Positions 8,782 through 17,820 are shown, numbered from the stretch's first letter. The stretch is DNA of 64,000 bases from Hwangdonia lutea (GCF_032814565.1 NZ_CP136521.1:1894501-1958500), one strand, 5' to 3'. Program-made: numbers and translations. Notes: generated from the sequence alone by a model not told the origin.

Positions 8782-10872
8782 TTACCAGATTTTTACACGA
8801 TCTTCTGGTTTTAAATACATGGGGTCGCCTTCTTTAATATCAAAGGCTTCATAAAAAGCATCCACATTTTTAAGAGGCATAACGGCACGATACATACCAG
8901 GAGAATGTGTATTGGTTTTTATCTGATTGCGTAAAGCATCATCAGTGTATTTTGTTCTCCAAATGGTTGCCCACGATAAAAACAAACGTTGCTCTGGTGT
9001 AAAACCATCAATATTTTCTGGTCTGCCATGTTCTGCCAAATACAATTGCAAGCCATCGTAAGCAGCATTTATACCACCTAAATCCCCAATGTTTTCTCCT
9101 AAGGTAAATTCACCATTTAAAAACGTGTCTGGTAAAGCTTCTTCGGCACTATATTGCTCAGAAAGCTTTTTTCCTAAAGCGGTAAATTGCTCTAAATCTT
9201 CGTCGGTCCACCAATTGTTTAAGTTTCCATCGGCATCGTAACGCGAGCCAGAATCATCAAAACAATGCGATATTTCATGACCAATTACAGCGCCAATACC
9301 ACCGTAATTTACAGCTTCATCGGCTTGGTAGTTGTAAAAAGGCGGTTGTAAAATAGCTGCGGGAAAAACAATTTCGTTATACGGCGGCATAAAATAGGCG
9401 TTTACAACTTGAGGCGCCATAAGCCATTCGCTTTTATCAACTGGTTTTCCGAGTTTATTTAAGTTGTCTTTGAAATTCCAAGCTCTTACATTTTGCATGT
9501 TGCTAAAGTACGAGCCACCATCTTCAATACTTTTTACTTCAAGTTCCGAATAGTCTTTCCATTGGTCAGGATAGGCTATTTTAACATTCATTTTTTGTAA
9601 CTTCTCCTTTGCTTTTTCTTTGGTTTCAGGCGTCATCCAATCTAAATTATCGATTCTTTTTTCAAAGGCCAGCATAATGTTTTTAATCATTTTTTCAGCT
9701 TTAGCTTTCGCTTCTGGTGGGAATTTTTTATCCACATAAAGTTTCCCTAAAGCTTCACCAATAGTGCCGTTTAATGTTCCTAAAGCGCGTTCTTCTCGGT
9801 CTCTTTGTTTTTTTGAGCCTCTTAGTTCCTTGCTGTAAAACTCCCAATTGGCTTTATCGATTTCTGTGGATAACAACCCGGAATTTCCATCAATTACGGT
9901 CCAACGCAAATAGTTTTTCCAATCGTTGATATTATTCTCTTTTAAAATACCTTCCAAGGCCTTAAAGTATCCTGGATCTGTAACGATAACAGTGTCCAAT
10001 TCCTTAACGCCAATACCTTTAAAATAGGCATTCCAGTTGATTGAAGGTGTCATTTCCGCCAAATCGTCCATCGATTTAGGGTTGTACCTTTTTCTGGCAT
10101 CGCGCCTATCTTCTTTGGTCATTCTTGGTTTCGCCATTCGGGTTTCGAAAGCTAAAATATTATCTGCATTTGTTTTGGCTTCTTCATCGGAATCACCAAT
10201 AAATTTTAACATACGTGCAATGTGTGCACGATATTTTTCGCGTTTTGCTTTGGTGTCATCATCTTCGTCAACATAATAATCGCGACTTAAGCCCAACGCG
10301 CCATTGCCTAAATAACCTGCATTTAGATTGCTGTTTTTAGGATGTGCGCCTACGCCAAAACCAAAAAAAGCACGACCGCCCTTTGGAGCTGTTTCGATTA
10401 AAAAATTTTGCAAATCGCTATTGGTTTTAATGTTGTCAATTTTAGCCAATACGCTTTCAATGGGTTTAATACCTTGGGCATCACGGGTTACGGTATCCAT
10501 TATGGATTGAAACAGAAATACCGCTTTTTCTTGGTCTGAGCCCGGTAAAACTTCAATGGTATTCAAATCTTTATCGGTTGCCATGGCCGATTTTAAAATA
10601 GCCAAAGCATCTTCATCGGTTTTTTTTCTGAGTTCATCAAAACTTCCCCAGCGAGTTCGGTCTGATGGAATGTCGTTATTATCTAACCAAGTGCCATTGA
10701 CGTGTCTGAAAAAATCATCACTTGGTTTTACATTGGTGTCCATGTATTCTAAGTTAATACCTGGTACGGTTTCCATTTGTGCGGTTTCTTTTTTGGCATC
10801 GTTTTTACAGGCAACAAGTCCTAAAAAAGCCAATCCGCTAAATAGAAATAAAGAATTCAATTTGGTTTTCAT
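8782..10872 (-). CDS. M13-family zinc metallopeptidase lipoprotein (neprilysin/PepO type)
   Basis: The 696-residue protein carries a lipoprotein signal (LAFLGLVACKND, modified Cys near residue 22) and the M13 fold. The N-terminal M13 domain begins with YMDTNVKPSDDFFRHVNGTW. The catalytic domain has GHEISHCFDD, with zinc ligands His532 and His536 and catalytic Glu533. The third ligand lies in ENIGDLGG near residue 594. The closing motif is NVDAFYEAFDIKEGDPMY. M13 enzymes cut small peptides. This one should face the periplasm or cell surface and supply peptide nutrients. Full length for the family. It is monocistronic, convergent with the gene at 7992. Confidence 0.96.
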   Translation of the reverse strand: MKTKLNSLFLFSGLAFLGLVACKNDAKKETAQMETVPGINLEYMDTNVKPSDDFFRHVNGTWLDNNDIPSDRTRWGSFDELRKKTDEDALAILKSAMATDKDLNTIEVLPGSDQEKAVFLFQSIMDTVTRDAQGIKPIESVLAKIDNIKTNSDLQNFLIETAPKGGRAFFGFGVGAHPKNSNLNAGYLGNGALGLSRDYYVDEDDDTKAKREKYRAHIARMLKFIGDSDEEAKTNADNILAFETRMAKPRMTKEDRRDARKRYNPKSMDDLAEMTPSINWNAYFKGIGVKELDTVIVTDPGYFKALEGILKENNINDWKNYLRWTVIDGNSGLLSTEIDKANWEFYSKELRGSKKQRDREERALGTLNGTIGEALGKLYVDKKFPPEAKAKAEKMIKNIMLAFEKRIDNLDWMTPETKEKAKEKLQKMNVKIAYPDQWKDYSELEVKSIEDGGSYFSNMQNVRAWNFKDNLNKLGKPVDKSEWLMAPQVVNAYFMPPYNEIVFPAAILQPPFYNYQADEAVNYGGIGAVIGHEISHCFDDSGSRYDADGNLNNWWTDEDLEQFTALGKKLSEQYSAEEALPDTFLNGEFTLGENIGDLGGINAAYDGLQLYLAEHGRPENIDGFTPEQRLFLSWATIWRTKYTDDALRNQIKTNTHSPGMYRAVMPLKNVDAFYEAFDIKEGDPMYLKPEDRVKIW

Positions 10873-10991
10873 GTGTTTGTAATTAGTGATTTAGTTTTAA
10901 AAAATTGTTTTACAAGGTACTATTATTTAGCACTTTCAAAATGCTATTTATAACAACCTTAACAAAAGATTAAGAAAATAAGAGGTGTGTT

Positions 10992-11516
10992 TTATTGGGG
11001 TTTTTGTATGTTCCGGCTGTCTTTTTCCAGCTTTTTATTCATTTGGAAGTTTAAATTTGATACCGCTACCAAAAACTCTTTTACGGTAGCATTAAGCTCT
11101 TTTTTACTTGTAGTCGATAGGTTATATAAGCTTTCTAACTTTAAAACTTTAGTGTCTAAAACCTGTAATCTGGCCAAGGTTGCAGGGGTATTTACAGGTG
11201 CGGGAATATTCTTTTTTAAATCTGTTAAAAGCGTTTTAATGGCCTCTTCATTATTGCTAAAAAAAATTAAGTCGCCTTTTTTTACATTGTTTACAACGTC
11301 TTGAAGTTGGTAGTATTCTTGCCAGTTTTCAATGGCACGCTCTGTTTTTTCGTCCAATCCAAAATCAACAAAATCAAGTTTTGCAATGTCGCTTTCAGTT
11401 AATTCCTGACTTGTGTTTTCCGTCTCATCAACCTCGATGGGATTATTTTCTTCCGTTTTTTTACAGGACAATATGACGATAAAAATACCAATGAGGCTTA
11501 TTAGTTTAAGTTTCAT
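10992..11516 (-). CDS. Small hypothetical lipoprotein
   Basis: The 174-residue protein has a lipoprotein signal peptide with lipobox VILSC (Cys near residue 18). A Glu/Asn/Thr-rich linker follows, then a mostly helical region (IENWQEYYQLQDVVNNV; LARLQVLDTKVLKLESLYNL; TTSKKELNATVKEFLVAVSN) that looks like a helical bundle or coiled coil. I do not recognise a family. It is probably anchored to the outer membrane on the periplasmic side. No operon partner is evident. Confidence 0.82.
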   Translation of the reverse strand: MKLKLISLIGIFIVILSCKKTEENNPIEVDETENTSQELTESDIAKLDFVDFGLDEKTERAIENWQEYYQLQDVVNNVKKGDLIFFSNNEEAIKTLLTDLKKNIPAPVNTPATLARLQVLDTKVLKLESLYNLSTTSKKELNATVKEFLVAVSNLNFQMNKKLEKDSRNIQKPQ

Positions 11517-11671
11517 GCAGCAATATGTTTTTGGATGCTTTACAAAGATATAGCAATAGTTTGTTTTATGTAAAATAATCTATCGTGTTATTAAAACTTT
11601 TCAATTTTAAAATGAAATATTTTCAATATAATCTTGTTATTTTTAATGTATTCTCATTAACTGTGTTTAAA

Positions 11672-12634
11672 ATGAACCCAAAAATATTGATTATTGGTGC
11701 TTGCGGACAAATTGGTTCGGAATTAACATTTAAGCTCAGACATATTTATGGCGATAATAATGTAATTGCAAGCGATATAAGCTACAGTAATTTAGATATT
11801 GTAAACTCTGGGCTTTTCGAAATTGTGGATGCCCAAGACTATGCCAGTATTAATATGTGCGTTGAAAAATATAACATCGACACCGTTTATTTAATGGCTG
11901 CTTTGTTGAGCGCTACGGGCGAGAAATTCCCGATGAAAGCTTGGGATTTGAATGTGAATTCCCTATTCAATGTTTTAAATTTAGCAAAAGCAAAGTTTGT
12001 AAAACAAGTGTTTTGGCCCTCTAGTATTGCTGTTTTTGGGCCTTCAACACCATCTGAAAATACGCCACAATACACGGCCATGGAACCCACAACCGTTTAC
12101 GGCATTACAAAACAAGTTGGCGAACGGTGGTGCGAATATTATCATCAAAAATACGGTGTAGATGTTAGGAGTTTGCGCTACCCGGGCATTGTAAGTTGGA
12201 AAACCCAAACCGGTGGTGGCACCACCGATTATGCCGTAGATATTTATCACAAAGCCATTACCGATAAAAAATTCGATTGTTTTTTGGCCGAAAACACCAA
12301 GCTTCCCATGATGTATATGGATGATGCCATTAAGGCCGCCATCGATATTATGCGTGCCGATGCCAGTACCATAAATATACGGTCGTCTTACAATTTGGCA
12401 GCCATAAGCTTTACGCCTAAGGAAGTGGCGCAATCGATAAAAAAACACATCCCGGAATTCGAAATAAGCTACACACCCGATTTCAGGCAAGCCATTGCCG
12501 ATAGTTGGCCAAAAAGTATAAACGACCATGCGGCACGACAAGATTGGCATTGGAAACACGCCTTTTCGCTAGAAGCTATAACCAAAGAAATGCTTTTTCA
12601 TTTGGATAAAAAATATAATACAACAGTAAAATAA
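11672..12634 (+). CDS. SDR-type L-threonine 3-dehydrogenase
   Basis: An extended short-chain dehydrogenase of 320 residues. It has the NAD-binding motif GACGQIGSEL, the YGITK catalytic Tyr-Lys motif (YxxxK), and the segments LRYPGIVSWKTQTGGGTTDY and LPMMYMDDAIKAAIDI. These mark the threonine dehydrogenase branch of the UDP-galactose-epimerase superfamily. It would oxidise L-threonine to 2-amino-3-ketobutyrate for conversion to glycine and acetyl-CoA. The reading frame stays open upstream to a GTG at 11585. The ATG at 11672 is chosen because the Rossmann fold begins five residues later. A general NAD-dependent epimerase is the alternative. Confidence 0.85.
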   Translation: MNPKILIIGACGQIGSELTFKLRHIYGDNNVIASDISYSNLDIVNSGLFEIVDAQDYASINMCVEKYNIDTVYLMAALLSATGEKFPMKAWDLNVNSLFNVLNLAKAKFVKQVFWPSSIAVFGPSTPSENTPQYTAMEPTTVYGITKQVGERWCEYYHQKYGVDVRSLRYPGIVSWKTQTGGGTTDYAVDIYHKAITDKKFDCFLAENTKLPMMYMDDAIKAAIDIMRADASTINIRSSYNLAAISFTPKEVAQSIKKHIPEFEISYTPDFRQAIADSWPKSINDHAARQDWHWKHAFSLEAITKEMLFHLDKKYNTTVK

Positions 12635-12665
12635 TAGAAAAACAGCCAAAACATGTCTTTATTCG

Positions 12666-12673
12666 TATATTTG
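12666..12673 (+). promoter_or_regulatory. -7 promoter element before the HupE/UreJ gene
   Basis: TATATTTG matches the Bacteroidota consensus TAnnTTTG, 32 bp ahead of the ATG at 12706. No convincing TTTG sits at the -33 distance. Confidence 0.5.
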
Positions 12674-12705
12674 ACGCACCTAATTAACCCTAAATCTCAA
12701 TTAAA

Positions 12706-13296
12706 ATGCTTGACAATTTTTTATTCAATGTAAAATACGGCATGAATCACGTGCTGGATATAAATGCCTACGACCACGTTTTATTTCTAATCGTACTTAC
12801 CATTCCCTATGTTTTTAAAGACTGGAAACGCGTTTTACTACTCGTTACCGTTTTTACTTTGGGGCATACCTTGTCGCTTGTTTTGGCGGCCTACAATGTG
12901 GTAAGTGTTAACGCTCAAATGGTAGAATTCTTAATACCCATAACCATTTTAATTGTGGCGCTGTACAATGTGTTTACCGCTGGTAAAGGCGCACAAAAAG
13001 AAAAAATAGGCGTCCTGTTTTTAACCACCCTATTTTTTGGATTAATACACGGTTTGGGCTTTGCGCGCGAGTTTCACATGCTTTTAGGAGCCACCGACAA
13101 CAAACTGGTTTTACTACTGGAATTTGCTTTAGGCATAGAAGTTGCCCAAGTTATAATCGTGTTTATCGTACTGTTTTTAAGCTATGTGGTGCAAACCATA
13201 TTTAGGTTTACCAAGCGCGATTGGATTATGGTGATATCGGCAATCGTAGTTGGTTTGGTTATCCCCATGTTGCTGAATAACGACTTTTTGGCTTAA
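12706..13296 (+). CDS. HupE/UreJ-family membrane protein
   Basis: The 196-residue integral membrane protein has about six transmembrane helices. It begins NVKYGMNHVLDINAYDHVLF and contains the conserved histidines and charged residues of this family (TLGHTLSLVLAAYN, FFGLIHGLGFAREFHML). HupE and UreJ relatives are nickel or cobalt permeases linked to hydrogenase and urease clusters. The flavobacterial branch occurs without those enzymes, as here, so its metal and role are not known. Ten bases after its stop the structured repeat (copy A) begins in the same orientation. Confidence 0.85.
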   Translation: MLDNFLFNVKYGMNHVLDINAYDHVLFLIVLTIPYVFKDWKRVLLLVTVFTLGHTLSLVLAAYNVVSVNAQMVEFLIPITILIVALYNVFTAGKGAQKEKIGVLFLTTLFFGLIHGLGFAREFHMLLGATDNKLVLLLEFALGIEVAQVIIVFIVLFLSYVVQTIFRFTKRDWIMVISAIVVGLVIPMLLNNDFLA

Positions 13297-13306
13297 ATAA
13301 TTATTT

Positions 13307-13464
13307 GGGCGTTACCCCCAGAAAAAGGGGGTCGGGCTTTCCGCTATATCTTTTTAAACGTCATTGCGAATGAGGAACGACTGTGGCAATCTGTTAAATT
13401 TTAGTTCTTATTAAACTTTATTTTTCTCATTTTTAAAAAGGATGCCGCTGCAATCCCTAACGCG
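13307..13464 (+). repeat. Structured intergenic repeat, copy A
   Basis: Closing stem GCGTTA (13309-13314) with TAACGC (13458-13463). Arm 1 is CCCCC (13315-13319) with GGGGG (13327-13331). The core is CTTTCCGCTATATC. Arm 2 is TTTTTAAA (13351-13358) with TTTAAAAA (13432-13439), holding a CGTCATTGCGAATGAGG-type insert. A small hairpin, GGAT with ATCC, lies at 13440-13456. Three related copies lie at 14319, 35125 and 38801. No coding capacity. Confidence 0.8.
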
Positions 13465-13487
13465 GGCTAATTTGGGGTAAACAGTGC

Positions 13488-14081
13488 TTATTCCCAAAGC
13501 AGGATCAATTGGTTTAACCCACTTTCAATGCCACTGTAATAATGGCCTTTTTTAAATTCAGGAATAATAGTATTGTCAAGTACACTTTTGCAGATTTCAT
13601 CAGTTAGCTTTTGCTCTGTTCCTGTTCCTGTTGCAATTCTAATCTGTCGTAAATTTTTACTGAATAAAATTATAAGTCCGTTGTCCTTTTCTGGTTTTCC
13701 AATTTTCCATTCATTCGCCAAATCTGTTGAATAATCCTTCATGTTCCCGTACGGTTCAATTGAGCTTATCGTAACAATTGCAATTTCTCTAGTCGTTTTT
13801 TGTTCGTAATCAGTAATTATTTTGGTTAGATGCGAAATTTGTCGCTCACTGAATATTTTTTCAAAGTCCGATACATAACCCATTGGCAATGGAAAATTAC
13901 CAATACTGTCTAACACCAAATTAGATGATTTGGATTCCGAATAGTCTTTTTCGTTTTCAGTCCAAACATTTTTTGACTGGTGTGCGGCAAAAGGTGCGGC
14001 AACAAATTTTGGTAAAACAAATGCTAAGAGCATGTATAAAACCCCTATCGAACCAGTTATTATTAATATTTTTTTCTTCAT
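13488..14081 (-). CDS. TPM-domain membrane-anchored protein
   Basis: The 197-residue protein has one N-terminal transmembrane or signal segment (ILIITGSIGVLYMLLAFVLP) and a TPM domain from about residue 70. The domain shows FPLPMGYVSDFEKIFSERQI, TTREIAIVTISSIEPYG, and the loop GKPEKDNGLIILFSKNLRQI with IRIATGTGTEQ. TPM domains occur in YgcG-type bacterial proteins and in plant photosystem-repair phosphatases; the bacterial role is unclear. The gene lies alone between repeat copies A and B, which face each other in opposite orientations. Confidence 0.85.
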   Translation of the reverse strand: MKKKILIITGSIGVLYMLLAFVLPKFVAAPFAAHQSKNVWTENEKDYSESKSSNLVLDSIGNFPLPMGYVSDFEKIFSERQISHLTKIITDYEQKTTREIAIVTISSIEPYGNMKDYSTDLANEWKIGKPEKDNGLIILFSKNLRQIRIATGTGTEQKLTDEICKSVLDNTIIPEFKKGHYYSGIESGLNQLILLWE

Positions 14082-14318
14082 TTAAGTTTTATTCGGGTTG
14101 TGTGCAAGATGTTAAACAATAAGTTTTTTGTTACTGAAACCCCGTAAAGATAAACTTTTTACTACATCATTTATAAGCCTATTTGGTTTATTGTAAGGTT
14201 TGTAGCTATTTTAAAATGTTGCTACACATATTAAATTTTCGCAAAAATTTAACGAACTTGCGTTGCAATTAAAATACGAAGCGAGTATATTCGTTATACC
14301 AAATAAAATATGAGGTTT
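14082..14318. other. AT-rich intergenic stretch upstream of the TPM gene
   Basis: No gene is visible between 14082 and 14480. Before repeat copy B there is an AT-rich region with an inverted pair AACGAA / TTCGTT near 14250-14297 around an AATACGAAGCGAG segment. This segment looks like another small dispersed repeat, but only one copy is present here. No clear promoter for the TPM gene is recognised. Confidence 0.4.
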
Positions 14319-14462
14319 CGCGTTAAGGATTGCAGCGGCATCCTTTTGCTTTTTTTGCAAAAGATATAGCGGAAAGCCTGACCTTTTGCGATCCTGCAAG
14401 GTTTCTTGTGCTGAACTTGTTTCAGTATCCAACCTTGTAGGTATGAGTAAAAGGTAACGCCC
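14319..14462 (-). repeat. Structured intergenic repeat, copy B (inverted relative to A)
   Basis: Reads on the minus strand. Closing stem GCGTTA (14320-14325) with TAACGC (14455-14460). Arm 1 is ACCTTTT (14381-14387) with AAAAGGT (14449-14455), extended by nested hairpins CAAGGTT/AACCTTG and CTGAA/TTCAG. The core AAGATATAGCGGAAAG is conserved. Arm 2 is TTTTGC (14344-14349) with GCAAAA (14357-14362) around a T7 loop. Arm sequences differ from copy A while pairing is kept. Confidence 0.8.
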
Positions 14463-14480
14463 AAATTATAAAATAAATTA

Positions 14481-14912
14481 ATGCCAGAACACAAACAACT
14501 CAAGTACGATAAGGCTTATTTAAGAATTGCCAAAGAGTGGGGGAAATTATCGTACTGCAAACGCCGGCAAGTTGGCGCACTTATTGTAAAGGATAGAATG
14601 ATAATCTCCGATGGGTACAACGGTACACCTTCGGGATTTGAAAATTTTTGTGAAGATGAAGAAGGCTACACCAAATGGTACGTGCTGCATGCCGAGGCCA
14701 ACGCCATTTTAAAAGTAGCGGCATCAACCCAATCGGCAAAAGGCGCCACCTTGTACATTACCATGTCGCCCTGTAAAGAATGTAGTAAATTAATACATCA
14801 GGCAGGTATTGTAAAAGTGGTTTACAACCAAGCCTATAAAGACGATTCCGGATTGCGCTTTTTAGAAAAAGCAGGCGTAGAGCTTAAATTAATTGAAGAA
14901 ATAAACAAATAA
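14481..14912 (+). CDS. Deoxycytidylate (dCMP) deaminase family protein
   Basis: The 143-residue zinc hydrolase carries the deaminase signature HAEANAILKVAAS (about residues 69-81), with the zinc His and catalytic Glu. The second zinc motif is MSPCKECSKLIHQAG (PCxxC, about 95-109). The N-terminal RRQVGALIVKDRMIISDGYN and a GTPSGFENFCED insertion are typical of dCMP deaminases, which make dUMP for thymidylate synthesis. A ComEB-like role is less likely because no competence genes are nearby. Its stop overlaps the start of the next gene (TAATG), so the two are translationally coupled. Confidence 0.93.
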   Translation: MPEHKQLKYDKAYLRIAKEWGKLSYCKRRQVGALIVKDRMIISDGYNGTPSGFENFCEDEEGYTKWYVLHAEANAILKVAASTQSAKGATLYITMSPCKECSKLIHQAGIVKVVYNQAYKDDSGLRFLEKAGVELKLIEEINK

Positions 14913-16501
14913 TGCCCTATCAAAAAAAATATTTACCCTTGGTTTTAGGAGTTGCTATCGCAGCCGGCATTTTTATTGGCGGCAAGTTGAATTTTACCGA
15001 TGCGCCAGACCGCTTATTTTCCACCAATAGTAAAAAAGATAAACTTAACAGACTCATCGATTATATTGATTACGATTATGTTGATGAGGTAAACACCGAT
15101 AGTATTGTTGATGTTACGGTTAATGGCATTTTGGATAATCTGGATCCGCATTCGGTGTATATCCCCAAAGAAGATATGGAACGCGTTGCCGAAAACATGA
15201 AAGGTGATTTTGTGGGCATAGGTATTAGTTTTTACCCTTATAGGGACTCCATTGCGGTGATTAGACCTATTGAAAACGGACCAAGTGCCAAAGCAGGTAT
15301 TAAAGGTGGCGACCGCATTATTATGGCCAACGGAGATTCGCTTTTTGGCAAAAAATTACGAGACGGCGAGATTATTAAAAAACTAAAAGGTCCCATTAAC
15401 AGCAAAGTTGATTTGAAAGTTTACAGAAAAGGAGAACCTAAACTTTTGAATTTTACCGTTAAGCGAGACCACATTCCCATTAAAAGTGTTGATGCGGCGT
15501 ATATGTTAACCGAGAAATTGGGTTATATAAAAATCAATCGTTTTGCTGAATCAACGTATAAAGAGTTTAAAAAAGGATTGGAACAACTTATCGACCTTGG
15601 TGCCACAGAAATTGCCTTGGATTTACGCGACAACCCAGGTGGTTTTTTAGGTATTGCCGAACAGATTGTTGATGAGTTTTTAGAAGATGATAAACTCATA
15701 TTATTCACAAAAAACAAACGTGGTAGCATCGAAAAAAGTTTTGCAACCAGTAAGGGTGATTTCGAAAAAGGCCATGTGTATGTGCTGATTGACGAAAACT
15801 CAGCATCGGCAAGCGAAATTGTTGCCGGCGCATTGCAAGACAACGACAAAGGTACCATTATTGGGCGACGCTCGTATGGCAAAGGCCTCGTGCAGCGCGA
15901 AATGGATTTGGGCGACGGTAGTGCCGTACGATTAACCGTATCGCGCTATTATACGCCAACCGGTCGCTCCATTCAACGGCCGTACAAAAAAGGACATAAA
16001 GATTACTACGACGAGTATTTTGAACGCATGGACAGTGGCGAACTCCTCGATCCAGAAAAAATTAAAGTTGCCGATTCGCTAAAATTCACCACGCCAAAAG
16101 GCAAAATTGTATATGGCGGTGGCGGTATTATCCCCGATGTGTTTGTACCCATAGACAATAGCATGCACAACGAAACCCTTTCTCAATTATTTAGGCGCGG
16201 GTTTATTGGTAATTTTGTGTTTAGGGAATTGGATAAAAACAGAGGCGCATTCAGTAACATGTCTAGACAAGATTTTATTGATAATTTTGAAGTTGAAGAA
16301 GATTGGGTATATGCCATAGAAGATTATATTAATCTGAGACTTAATCATAAAATAACCTTTGTGGCGTACCACGACGAAGTGAAACAATACATTAAAGCCA
16401 CTTTAGCCGACCAACTTTTTGGCAGTGGTGCTTTTGAAGAGGTGTTCAACCAGCGCGATATTATGATTGATGAGGTGATTAAGTTGAGTGATGGGGAGTA
16501 G
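14912..16501 (+). CDS. S41-family C-terminal processing peptidase (CtpA-like)
   Basis: The 529-residue protein has an N-terminal membrane anchor (LVLGVAIAAGIFIGGKL) and a PDZ domain (about 95-180, GIGISFYPYRDSIAVIRPIE). The S41 protease domain has catalytic Ser in ENSASASEIVAGAL (about 297) and Lys in GRRSYGKGLVQ (about 324). The enzyme acts in the periplasm, trimming or degrading proteins from their C-termini. A C-terminal helical region extends past the protease core, as in other Bacteroidota homologues. The start codon overlaps the preceding stop. Pairing with the dCMP deaminase gene is common in Flavobacteriia by my recollection. Confidence 0.94.
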   Translation: MPYQKKYLPLVLGVAIAAGIFIGGKLNFTDAPDRLFSTNSKKDKLNRLIDYIDYDYVDEVNTDSIVDVTVNGILDNLDPHSVYIPKEDMERVAENMKGDFVGIGISFYPYRDSIAVIRPIENGPSAKAGIKGGDRIIMANGDSLFGKKLRDGEIIKKLKGPINSKVDLKVYRKGEPKLLNFTVKRDHIPIKSVDAAYMLTEKLGYIKINRFAESTYKEFKKGLEQLIDLGATEIALDLRDNPGGFLGIAEQIVDEFLEDDKLILFTKNKRGSIEKSFATSKGDFEKGHVYVLIDENSASASEIVAGALQDNDKGTIIGRRSYGKGLVQREMDLGDGSAVRLTVSRYYTPTGRSIQRPYKKGHKDYYDEYFERMDSGELLDPEKIKVADSLKFTTPKGKIVYGGGGIIPDVFVPIDNSMHNETLSQLFRRGFIGNFVFRELDKNRGAFSNMSRQDFIDNFEVEEDWVYAIEDYINLRLNHKITFVAYHDEVKQYIKATLADQLFGSGAFEEVFNQRDIMIDEVIKLSDGE

Positions 16502-16508
16502 AAATAGA

Positions 16509-17045
16509 ATGTTATTGATGATTTTAGTTTCATTCTGCAATAACTTAATTGCTCAAAAACCTTTAGCTGTAAATGAAGCATTATTGTTATGGAATCATAA
16601 TAAAAAAATAGAATGGTCAGATTTTAGAGGAAAAGTTCCGAATGATAAAGGGCTGAAATTAGCTGTAACTTCTTCCGAGATATCAATTAAAGCTAGTTTT
16701 TATAAAGGCGAGATTCCTGTATATATTGTTAAAAGTTATTTTAATAAAAATGAATCTTGGACCTCTACTAAAAGTATAAAACATTTAATCCACGAAAGAT
16801 TACATTTTGATATAACTGAGTTGTTTTCAAGAAGAATAAGGCATAAACTTGATCTTCTTATGAAAGAAGGAGTAAAAGATGTTAATGTTTATAAAAAAGC
16901 TTACAGAAAACTTCTTGATGATTATAGCAATGAGCAAAACAAGTATGATAGTGAAGTTTATTTTAATAATGAGAAACAGCATGAATGGATAAAAAATGTT
17001 CATAAAGAGTTAGAAGAACTTAAAGAGTATAAGTATTCCAGCTAA
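16509..17045 (+). CDS. Secreted DUF922-like putative zinc protease
   Basis: The product is 178 residues from the ATG at 16509, or 185 if translation begins at 16488, inside the end of the upstream protease gene. The ATG at 16509 gives a cleaner signal peptide (MLLMILVSFCNNLIAQ). The mature part shows IEWSDFRGKVPN, TSSEISIKASFYKG and KHLIHERLHFDITELFSRRI. This contains the zinc-protease motif HExxH (HERLH) in the pattern of DUF922 proteins, whose activity is not established. The coding sequence is more AT-rich than its neighbours, which may indicate relaxed selection or later arrival. It overlaps or abuts the upstream gene and may be co-transcribed with it. Confidence 0.75.
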   Translation: MLLMILVSFCNNLIAQKPLAVNEALLLWNHNKKIEWSDFRGKVPNDKGLKLAVTSSEISIKASFYKGEIPVYIVKSYFNKNESWTSTKSIKHLIHERLHFDITELFSRRIRHKLDLLMKEGVKDVNVYKKAYRKLLDDYSNEQNKYDSEVYFNNEKQHEWIKNVHKELEELKEYKYSS

Positions 17046-17057
17046 ATTACTGAAAGA

Positions 17058-17666
17058 CTATTCAATCTTATCATGCACCTTAGTATGCTTACCACCGTTC
17101 CAAAGCGTTAAAATATCGGTCGCCACATGTGCGCCACTACCCGAAGCTATGGCAAACTGACTGCGCCAACCAGCCAATGTGCCGGCAACATAAAGGTTTT
17201 CTTCTATTAAATGATTGGTGTTTTTTAACCAAATTCGGTCTTTTTCAATGGCTGCTTTTGGATGTGGTTCTATATAATCCCGTAAACCTTTTATACGCAT
17301 TAAATTGGTGTATCCCACCGCGATAACCACGAGTTTAGCTTCGTATGTATTTTTATTGGTTTCAACTTTAAAGCCGTGAACGGATTTAGAAATCGCAGAA
17401 ACCTTTTCGGTTTCAATTTGGGCAACATGCGGATATAAATCGCTTAATTGCTTTTTGCCTTTCTCTAAAATGGAAGCCCCGGTAGTTCCAGGTTCTAAAC
17501 CTAAAACATTATTAAATAAAGCATTTTGTAAATGCGATGTTTTTTGATGTGTTATTACAGCAATTTTTTTGTTGACTGCAAATGGTTTGTTTTTTGCAGA
17601 CCCTAAAACCAAGGCGCAAGATAAGCCTGCAGCGCCACCACCAATAATTAAAGCATCGTACATCAA
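17058..17666 (-). CDS. Small FAD/NAD(P)-dependent oxidoreductase
   Basis: The 202-residue protein starts MMYDALIIGGGAAGLSCALV (FAD-binding GxGxxG-like fingerprint) and ends with the flavin motif ENLYVAGTLAGWRSQFAIAS. This is the thioredoxin-reductase-like layout, but at about two thirds of the normal length. The central NAD(P)H-binding domain and the CxxC redox pair are missing. Such short forms exist as a family. The electron donor and substrate are unknown, and direct flavin chemistry or a structural role is possible. It is a single gene, convergent with the DUF922-like gene. Confidence 0.85.
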   Translation of the reverse strand: MMYDALIIGGGAAGLSCALVLGSAKNKPFAVNKKIAVITHQKTSHLQNALFNNVLGLEPGTTGASILEKGKKQLSDLYPHVAQIETEKVSAISKSVHGFKVETNKNTYEAKLVVIAVGYTNLMRIKGLRDYIEPHPKAAIEKDRIWLKNTNHLIEENLYVAGTLAGWRSQFAIASGSGAHVATDILTLWNGGKHTKVHDKIE

Positions 17667-17820
17667 AGTTATTGAGTTTAAAATTAAAAAAATCGAATTG
17701 TTTTTCTTGATTCGAATAAATCAAAAAAATAAAACATAGCCTAAGCAGCGCTTAGAATGTTTTGGGTCAAACAGGTGCAGGAAACAGCCTTAAAGTGTCC
17801 TTTTGAAGTTAAACAAGTTA

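Noticed and set aside
11585-11671. N-terminal extension of the threonine dehydrogenase from a GTG
   Set aside because: The Rossmann fold starts right after the ATG at 11672; the extension is hydrophobic, AT-rich and has no family counterpart.
13307-13464. Repeat family as insertion-sequence remnants or CRISPR
   Set aside because: No ORF, no target duplications and no regular spacing; the copies are scattered single elements with arms that covary, not spacers.
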